Below are positions 1 to 6,100 of a stretch of 10,540 bases of DNA, one piece after another. The notes below the pieces were generated by a model. That model did no database searches. It had not been told where the DNA came from and saw only the letters and a program-made list of their open reading frames with translations. The DNA lies in the NCBI GenBank assembly GCA_902783815.1, contig CACZSM010000026.1, positions 1 to 10,540 on the forward strand, read 5' to 3'. Position numbers and translations under genes: made by a program. Source of the DNA: an uncultured Ruminococcus sp. (lineage in GTDB: Bacteria > Bacillota > Clostridia > Oscillospirales > Acutalibacteraceae). Within the stretch, counting starts at the first letter, position 1, and each line of letters starts with the position of its first letter.

Positions 1-909
1 GATAAGACAGGAACTCTTACAAAGGGTGTATTTGAAGTAACCGTTGTACACCCGGAGGAAATATCCGAGAGTGAGCTTTTGCATCTTGCGGCTCATGTGG
101 AGAGGTATTCACTGCATCCGATAGCTGTATCGCTGAAAAATGCTTATCCTGGGGAGGCTGATGACTGTATCATAGGAGAAGCCGAGGAAATTGCCGGAAT
201 GGGAATGAAGGCAAGGGTAAACGGAGATATCATATATGTCGGAAATGATAAGCTGATGAAAAAGGTCGGCGCAGCAATAAGGGACTGCGGACACGGAGGT
301 ACTGTCATACACATTGCAAAGGAAAGCGAGTATCTTGGACATATCGTTATCTCGGATGTATTGAAGGATAATTCTGTAAAGGCGGTAAATGCGCTGAAAG
401 GGGTCGGAATTGCAAAGACGGTAATGCTTACAGGAGACTCCGGAAATGCTGCTGAAAAGGCTGCGAGGGAGCTTGGGATCAAGGAATATTACAGTGGACT
501 TCTTCCGGCTGATAAGGTCAGCAGGATGGAGGAGCTTATTGCTGATAAGGCTGAAAATGGAGTAGTAGCATTTGTAGGTGACGGTATAAATGATGCGCCT
601 GTCCTGACAAGGGCTGATATAGGAATAGCTATGGGAGCGATGGGATCTGATGCAGCGATAGAGGCATCTGATATTGTGCTGATGGATGATGATCCGCTTA
701 AATTGGTGAAGGCAATAGGCATATCAAGGAAGTGTATAAGGATAGTTAAGGAAAACATATGGTTCTCAATAAGTGTAAAGATCATATGTCTTATACTTGG
801 GGCGCTGGGAATTGCAAATATGTGGCTTGCGATATTTGCAGATGTAGGTGTAATGATAATAGCGGTACTGAATTCTATAAGGGCGCTGAAAACGAGGGAG
901 ATAAGATGA
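1..909 (+). CDS. cadA: P1B-type heavy-metal (Zn/Cd/Pb) exporting ATPase, C-terminal part, 5'-truncated
   Basis: ATP-driven efflux pump for divalent soft metals in the cytoplasmic membrane. Only the last 302 residues are in the window, and the frame is open from base 1. The first visible codons encode DKTGTLTKG, so visible residue 1 is the Asp that is phosphorylated in the reaction cycle. Following in order are a nucleotide-binding-domain His-Pro (SLHPIA, about residue 39; this family usually has SEHPIA), MLTGD (142-146), the hinge GDGINDAP (193-200) and two C-terminal membrane helices. Lys260 in the first helix and the ADVG motif (Asp281) in the second match the metal-site residues of the P1B-2 (ZntA/CadA, Zn/Cd/Pb) group rather than the copper group. 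The metal-binding N-terminus, the CPC helix and the promoter lie outside the window. The stop TGA overlaps the ATG of the next gene, indicating an operon. Family is certain; metal specificity is inferred from the two helix residues. Confidence 0.93.
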   Translation, partial: DKTGTLTKGVFEVTVVHPEEISESELLHLAAHVERYSLHPIAVSLKNAYPGEADDCIIGEAEEIAGMGMKARVNGDIIYVGNDKLMKKVGAAIRDCGHGGTVIHIAKESEYLGHIVISDVLKDNSVKAVNALKGVGIAKTVMLTGDSGNAAEKAARELGIKEYYSGLLPADKVSRMEELIADKAENGVVAFVGDGINDAPVLTRADIGIAMGAMGSDAAIEASDIVLMDDDPLKLVKAIGISRKCIRIVKENIWFSISVKIICLILGALGIANMWLAIFADVGVMIIAVLNSIRALKTREIR

Positions 910-1355
910 AAAAAATATATCTTGCAGGGTTTTCTGTTTTTGCTGATAATGCAGTGCAGATCGGTATGGAAATGAAGCGGCTATGCTCTGAATACGGCTT
1001 TGAAGGCTTATATCCGCTTGATAACGAGTGCAGCGGAGCTGAGGAAATATTCAGGGCAAATACGGCAATGATAAGGGAATGTGATATTGTTGCAGCTGAT
1101 ATGGCTTCATTCCGTGGATGCGAGCCGGACAGCGGTACGGCTTTTGAGGTCGGTTATGCCTGTGCGCTCGGCAAAAAGGTATATTGCTATATTCCCGACG
1201 GAAGATCTCTGAGGGAGAAATTCGGAGAGAGGGATGAAAACGGCTATAATGTTGAGGACTTCGGATTACCGCTGAATCTGATGATAGCAGTGCCTGCGAA
1301 GGTAGTCTGCGGAGGTCTTGAAGAGTGTCTGAAAGCAGCGGCAAAGGACGAATAA
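906..1355 (+). CDS. Nucleoside 2-deoxyribosyltransferase family protein
   Basis: 149 residues, close to the usual 145-165 for this family, whose enzymes transfer the 2-deoxyribosyl group between nucleobases (or hydrolyse it) in nucleoside salvage in the cytoplasm. The N-terminus KKIYLAGFSVF is the family's first beta strand and Gly loop. The signature block FRGCEPDSGTAFEVGYA (residues 69-85) contains the expected catalytic Glu81, and NVEDFGLPLNLMI follows near residues 115-127. The ATG at 906 is chosen although the frame is open further upstream. It has AGGGAG at 895-900 with a 5-base spacer, the family homology begins exactly there, and the upstream extension would lie inside the ATPase gene. 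The ATG overlaps the TGA of the ATPase (ATGA), so translation is probably coupled. Why a metal exporter and a deoxyribosyltransferase share a message is not evident. Substrate (purine, pyrimidine or another N-glycoside) cannot be told from the sequence. Confidence 0.88.
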   Translation: MKKIYLAGFSVFADNAVQIGMEMKRLCSEYGFEGLYPLDNECSGAEEIFRANTAMIRECDIVAADMASFRGCEPDSGTAFEVGYACALGKKVYCYIPDGRSLREKFGERDENGYNVEDFGLPLNLMIAVPAKVVCGGLEECLKAAAKDE

Positions 1356-1394
1356 ATTAATTAATATTCTAAAAAAGAATAATAATCACACCTG

Positions 1395-1421
1395 CTGACA
1401 ATATAATTATAAGGATATACT
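1395..1421 (+). promoter_or_regulatory. Possible sigma-A promoter for the CNNM/CorC gene
   Basis: CTGACA (1395-1400) and TATACT (1416-1421) lie 15 bases apart, shorter than the usual 17. A perfect TATAAT at 1402-1407 has no good -35 partner. Only about 20 bases separate the -10 from the start codon, so the leader would be very short. A weak AT-only stem (1365-1370 with 1376-1381) lies just upstream and has no U-tract on the plus strand, so it does not convincingly end the preceding operon. Read-through from the upstream genes remains possible. Confidence 0.3.
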
Positions 1422-1440
1422 ATTCTATGGAGTGATTTTT

Positions 1441-2712
1441 TTGAACCTATGGCTGACTTCGGCTGTAATAATTGTTCTTATAATGCTTTCAGCCTTCTTT
1501 TCGGCAACAGAGACAGCATATTCATCCGTAAGCAAGGCAAGACTTAAAAATATGGCTGACAATGGCAGCAAAAAGGCTGTCAAAGCGCTTTATGTTCTTG
1601 AGCATTACGATAAAACGCTTTCAACCATACTTGTAGGCAATAATATAGTCAATATAGCTTGTTCGTCACTGGCTACACTTATGTTTGTTTCATTTTTAGG
1701 AGATGCGGTCGGAACTGTTGTGAGTACCGTAGTGATAACTCTTGTTGTGCTTGTATGCGGAGAGGTGCTGCCGAAAAATTATGCAATAGAGAATAATGAG
1801 AAAATATGTAATTCCTCCGCAGGAGTGCTTTCATTTCTTATGGTTATATTCACTCCGCTTACATTCCTCCTGCTTAAGCTGAAAGACGGCTTTACTGCCG
1901 CTATGAACAGGAATAAGGAGGGGGTAAAAGCTCCAAGCGTAACAGAGGATGAGCTTAAATATATTGTTGAAAGCATAGAGGAAGAAGGAGTGCTTGAAGA
2001 ACAGGAAAGTGAGCTTGTGCAGTCGGCGCTTGAATTTGATGAAAAGACAGCGTATGATATCCTGACACCAAGAGTTGATATGGTAACGGTATCAATGGAT
2101 GATGCTCCGGAGGATATAATGGAAACGATAGTCCGGGAGAGATATTCGAGGATACCTGTATATAAGGATAATATTGATAATATAGTCGGCGTACTTCATA
2201 CAAGGGATTACCTTGAGGAGATGCTGAGAAATGGCAGCGTACAGCTTGAAAAGCTGATACAGCCGGCGTATTTCATATACAGGAGCAAAAAGCTGTCGGC
2301 ATTGCTTGCAGATTTCAAGTATAAAAGGCTTCACATTGCAGTTGTAACTGATGATTACGGCGGAACTCTGGGTATAGTAACGATGGAGGATCTTCTTGAA
2401 CAGCTCGTTGGCGACATCTGGGACGAGGATGAGGAAATAGAACATAAATTCAGAAAGATTGACGATCATACATATGAGATAAGCGGCGATATGAATATTG
2501 ATGATCTGCTGGAGCTTATCGAAAAGGACGAAAAGTATCTTCATGCAGACAGTAAATCTGTAGGAGGTTGGGTCATAGAACAGATAGGGGATATTCCGGA
2601 AAGCGGTATGAGCTTTGTATATAAGGATATGACTGTTACTGTCAGAGAGGTCGAGGATCAGCGTATAAACAGTATAATTCTCAGCTTGAATTTTGAAAAA
2701 AATACGGCATGA
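1441..2712 (+). CDS. CNNM/CorC (HlyC/CorC) family membrane protein with CBS pair
   Basis: Integral membrane protein of the CNNM/CorC family, whose studied members export Mg2+ (often Na+-coupled) or affect Mg2+/Co2+ homeostasis; the 'hemolysin' label is historical. In TTG-start numbering (423 residues): the DUF21/CNNM transmembrane domain covers about 1-160, with SAFFSATETA (17-26), LVGNN (64-68) and GEVLPK (107-112). Next come an acidic linker helix, CBS1 (about 205-260, LTPRVDM to VGVLHTRDYL), CBS2 (about 275-325, ending GIVTMEDLLEQLVGDIWDE) and a C-terminal CorC_HlyC domain (about 335-417). All expected parts are present and the length is normal. Start choice: TTG at 1441 has GGAG (1429-1432) 8 bases upstream, extended by TGATT towards the anti-Shine-Dalgarno sequence. 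The alternative GTG at 1432 lies within that site and has no well-spaced one of its own. A strong terminator follows the stop. The transported ion is not provable from sequence. Confidence 0.9.
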   Translation: MNLWLTSAVIIVLIMLSAFFSATETAYSSVSKARLKNMADNGSKKAVKALYVLEHYDKTLSTILVGNNIVNIACSSLATLMFVSFLGDAVGTVVSTVVITLVVLVCGEVLPKNYAIENNEKICNSSAGVLSFLMVIFTPLTFLLLKLKDGFTAAMNRNKEGVKAPSVTEDELKYIVESIEEEGVLEEQESELVQSALEFDEKTAYDILTPRVDMVTVSMDDAPEDIMETIVRERYSRIPVYKDNIDNIVGVLHTRDYLEEMLRNGSVQLEKLIQPAYFIYRSKKLSALLADFKYKRLHIAVVTDDYGGTLGIVTMEDLLEQLVGDIWDEDEEIEHKFRKIDDHTYEISGDMNIDDLLELIEKDEKYLHADSKSVGGWVIEQIGDIPESGMSFVYKDMTVTVREVEDQRINSIILSLNFEKNTA

Positions 2713-2730
2713 AAATGTGCCGGACAGCGT

Positions 2731-2780
2731 ATTTCAGCCACTCATTTTTTATTGGAATGGGTGGCTGAAATTGTCTTTTT
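2731..2780 (+). terminator. Intrinsic terminator after the CNNM/CorC gene
   Basis: A 16-bp stem (2731-2746 with 2756-2771) has a single G-U wobble and a 9-base loop, and is followed by TGTCTTTTTT. The stem begins 18 bases after the stop codon at 2712. It separates the preceding genes from the amylase transcription unit. Confidence 0.92.
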
Positions 2781-3019
2781 TCGGGTTTTAGTGCAAAATG
2801 ACGAATAGTTTTCAACAGATTATCTGTCCTTTAAGAATAATGCTATTTCAAAAGTTTGTCAGTAGTGTTAATAAATGATTATAAAGATTGTGCATAATTA
2901 ATAGTACGAATCAAAAATGATGTTAAAATAACTAAAATAAAGAGTATGGTAATAGTTGAAAATATATAAAAAATCAGGCGTTAAAATCGTAAAATTACTG
3001 TTTTATGTTTTTGGGCACC
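2781..3019. other. AT-rich non-coding region upstream of the amylase promoter
   Basis: No ORF of useful length, RNA gene or mobile-element remnant was recognised here. Two small sequence features stand out. One is a perfect 6-1-6 palindrome, ACAGAT-T-ATCTGT, at 2815-2827. The other is the 12-mer AATAGTACGAAT at 2900-2911, which recurs at 3139-3150 downstream of the promoter. Both are candidate protein-binding sites for regulation of the amylase gene, but nothing in the sequence names a regulator. Confidence 0.6.
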
Positions 3020-3048
3020 TTTACAAATGAGTGAAAAATATGTATAAT
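3020..3048 (+). promoter_or_regulatory. Sigma-A promoter of the amylase gene
   Basis: TTTACA (3020-3025) and a perfect TATAAT (3043-3048) are separated by exactly 17 bases, the best promoter match in the window. Transcription would start near 3055, giving an untranslated leader of about 135 bases before the ATG at 3190. Such a strong core promoter fits an abundant secreted enzyme. Confidence 0.8.
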
Positions 3049-3054
3049 TATATT

Positions 3055-3189
3055 AGATTTGAGGTGGGAAAATCTGCGTATTTGCGCCCCTCCGGAAGCA
3101 GTCAGCCGGAGAATGAATCGTTTGATTTGTCTGCCGAGAATAGTACGAATATCAATACTATTTTAACAGAAAATGGAGTGTGATGTTTG
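3055..3189 (+). promoter_or_regulatory. Structured 5' leader of the amylase mRNA with candidate operators
   Basis: The leader is long and contains three sequence signals. First, a GC-rich hairpin CTCCGG/CCGGAG (3090-3095 with 3106-3111, 10-base loop). Second, a CG-centred pseudo-palindrome around 3112-3127 (core TGAATCGTTTGA, 3114-3125); matching outward, 12 of 16 positions are symmetric, reminiscent of LacI/CcpA-family operators but not a full cre consensus. Third, an inverted repeat AATAGTA-10-TACTATT (3139-3145 with 3156-3162). The ribosome-binding site GGAGTGTGAT (3175-3184) resembles GGAGGTGAT with one base missing. No known riboswitch class was recognised. A 47-codon frame also crosses the leader and is discussed as a finding. 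Confidence 0.5.
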
Positions 3190-6100
3190 ATGAACAATGC
3201 AGTAAGCACAAGCCGTCACGGCGCTGGCTCAAGAGTTGCAAGCGTTTTCCTGTCGGCTGCGATGCTCGCCAGCTCCTTCCTGGGACTTGGCAGCGCTCTG
3301 ACAGTGGCTACAACAACGGAAGCTGCCGCCGCTGGCAACTACGGTCTTGCTTCAAAGATCGAGGATGGTAACATCCTTCACTGCTTTGACTGGAAGATCA
3401 GCGATATTACCGCTGCTCTCCCGAAGATCGCAGAAGCAGGATTTACTTCTGTCCAGACCTCTCCGGTACAGCCGCACGATGCAAACGGTCAGTGGTACTG
3501 GCTCTATCAGCCTCTGGAGTTCAAGGTAGGAAACGATATCTGCTCAGAGCAGGATCTTAAGACCCTTTGCTCAACAGCAGATCAGTACGGCATCAAGGTC
3601 GTAGTCGATGTCGTTGCTAACCACCTTGCAGGCTGGGCTGACGGCAGAAGAAAGGACTACATCCAGAGCGATCTCAATAAGGATGAATTCTTCCACAATA
3701 CTCAGTATAACACAGATGCAAACAATGTTGACTGGGGCAACCGCTGGCAGATAACACACTGCAATATCGGTATGCCTGACCTTAACTCCGAACACAGCTA
3801 TGTACAGCAGGTCGTTGCAGGCTTTGTAAATCAGCTCAAGGCTGACGGCGTTGACGGTATCCGTTGGGATGCTGCAAAGCATATAGGCGTTCCGAGCGAG
3901 GACTGCCAGTTCTGGCCGGCAGTAACAAAAGCAGGTCTGTATAACTACGGCGAAATCCTTGATAGTCCTGGCGGTGACGGCGCTACTATCATGAAGGAAT
4001 ATACAAATTATATCGGTATTACAGACAGCGGATTCAGCGGCACTGTAACAGGTGACCTCAGAGATGGAAAGGTTACTCAGAATATGGGCGGCTGGGGAAG
4101 CCAGGGCGTTCCGATGAACAGGATCGTATATTGGCCAGAAAGCCATGATACATTCTGTAACGATGGATGGACAAGATTCATCGATGAAAGCATAATGGAT
4201 AAGGCATTTGCAGTATTCGGCGCAAGAGCAAACTGCCAGACACTTTATCTTTCAAGACCTTATGAAAAGGAACACAAAAAAATTATGTATGGTGTGAAGG
4301 GTTCAGAACACTTTACCTCCAAGCAGGTAGCAGCAGTAAACCACTTCCACAATGCAATGGTAGGCACAAAGGAATACTATACAACAGGCGATGGCTGTGA
4401 TGTAGTATGTCGTGGCGGCGGTGCCGTTATCGTAAATGCAAGCGGCGGCTCCAAGAGCGTAACCGTTCCTAACGGCGGCGGTACAGTTCCGGCAGGTACC
4501 TACAAGGATGAGATCACAGGCAATACTTGGACAGTAACATCTTCAACAATTTCCGGTACTATCGGTGATACCGGTATCGCAGTTGTATATAACGGCGGAA
4601 CAGTTACTCATGGCGCTCAGGTATCCGCAACTCCTGGAAGCAGCACATTTGCTACTACAGTTACAGCTACTCTTAATGTTTCCAACGCATCAAGCGGTAC
4701 TTATACAACTTCTGACGGACAGTCCGGTACTTATACAAACGGCAAGTCCATAACATTCGGTTCTTCAACAGCAATAGGCGGCAAGGTTACTCTTACACTC
4801 TCAGCAAAGGGTGAGGACGGCGTAACAGTTACTCAGACCTATACCTACACAAAGAAGGATCCGAACGCAGTAACAGCTGTTTACTTCGATAATACAAGCT
4901 ATAAGTGGTCAAGCGTATATGCTTACATCTATGGCGACGGTACAGGCGGCACAATTTCAGGCGGTGAAAGCGGACTCCACTTCAAGGATACCGCAAACTG
5001 GGGCACAGTTTATGCTTACTTCTTTGCAGGTACAAGTGATGTAGGCGCGAAATGGCCTGGCACAGCAATGACAAAGGGCAGCAGCGATTACTATATCGAA
5101 GTTCCGAGCGGCGCTACTCATGTTGTATTCAACAACGGCGGCAATGGGTCACAGACAGGTAACCTCCCGGTTGCAGGCGTATATGGTTATACAGCAGACG
5201 GAGGCACTTATTCATCAACAGGCTCAGGCGCAGCTACAGTAACAGAGAACGCTAAATGGCCGGGCGTACAGATGACTAAGGATTCAGCAACAGGCTACTA
5301 TTATGTCGAGGTTCCGGATGCACTTGTAAATGGTAAGGTAATCTTCGCAGAAAGCTCCACAGCAACAACAAACAGATATCCAGCTGACCAGAAGCCGGGT
5401 CTTGATATCGGCGGTACTTCAAAGATACTCAAGGCTAACTACGCATGGGAGGACTATTCAGGCGGCACCGTCATCGTAGAACCGAAAGACCCGACAGTTA
5501 CCTCCAATAAGGCATCTGGCACAGACTTCACAACAGAAACACTTGATATCACTCTTACACTCGCAAACGCTGCAAGCGGTACATATTCCGTTGACGGCGG
5601 CCCGGTAAAGACCTTTACAGGCTCAAAGACAGTCAAGATCGGCGAAGGCAAGATCGGTGACAGCGTTGTTACAGTTGCAGCAACTGCAAAGGGCAGCGAC
5701 GGCACAACAAAGAACTATACCTTTACTTACAATAAGAAGTATGTTAAGAAAACAACAGGTTCATCTGCTTCGGCAATCGGCGGCAAGTATGCAACAAACC
5801 CGTCAGGCAAGGGTACAAAAAAGACAATAACCTCAGCAAGTGACTGGACAGCAAATGAGCTTATCGCTCAGGGCGTTGCAAATGATGATGCAAATATCTT
5901 CAAGGGACCGCATGAGTACCCGATCTATGATGACTATGCACTGTTCGCTGCATGGGATGATACAAACCTCTATATCGGCTGGCAGTATGTCGAGGTAAGA
6001 GATGTTACAGCATCCGATCAGAATGGTATGAATACCAATGAAACAAAGCCCTACAATGCAGATATTCCGCAGATGCTCGTTCTGGATCTCGGAAAGAACA

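Noticed and set aside
759..905. Upstream extension of the deoxyribosyltransferase frame
   Set aside because: The extension is inside the ATPase C-terminal helices in another frame, and family homology and a ribosome-binding site both place the start at 906.
1365..1381. Terminator between the deoxyribosyltransferase and CNNM genes
   Set aside because: The stem is only 6 bp and nearly all A-T, without a following T-tract on the plus strand.
2092..2544. 150-codon minus-strand frame
   Set aside because: Antisense to the CBS region of the CNNM/CorC gene, with no start signals and no recognisable family.
3055..3111. Riboswitch (cobalamin-like wording GGTGGGAAAATC) in the amylase leader
   Set aside because: Only a short resemblance; the remaining conserved blocks of the cobalamin class and of other classes I know are absent.
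3571..4146. 191-codon minus-strand frame
   Set aside because: Lies antisense inside the catalytic domain of the amylase; the opposite frame has the full GH13 motifs.
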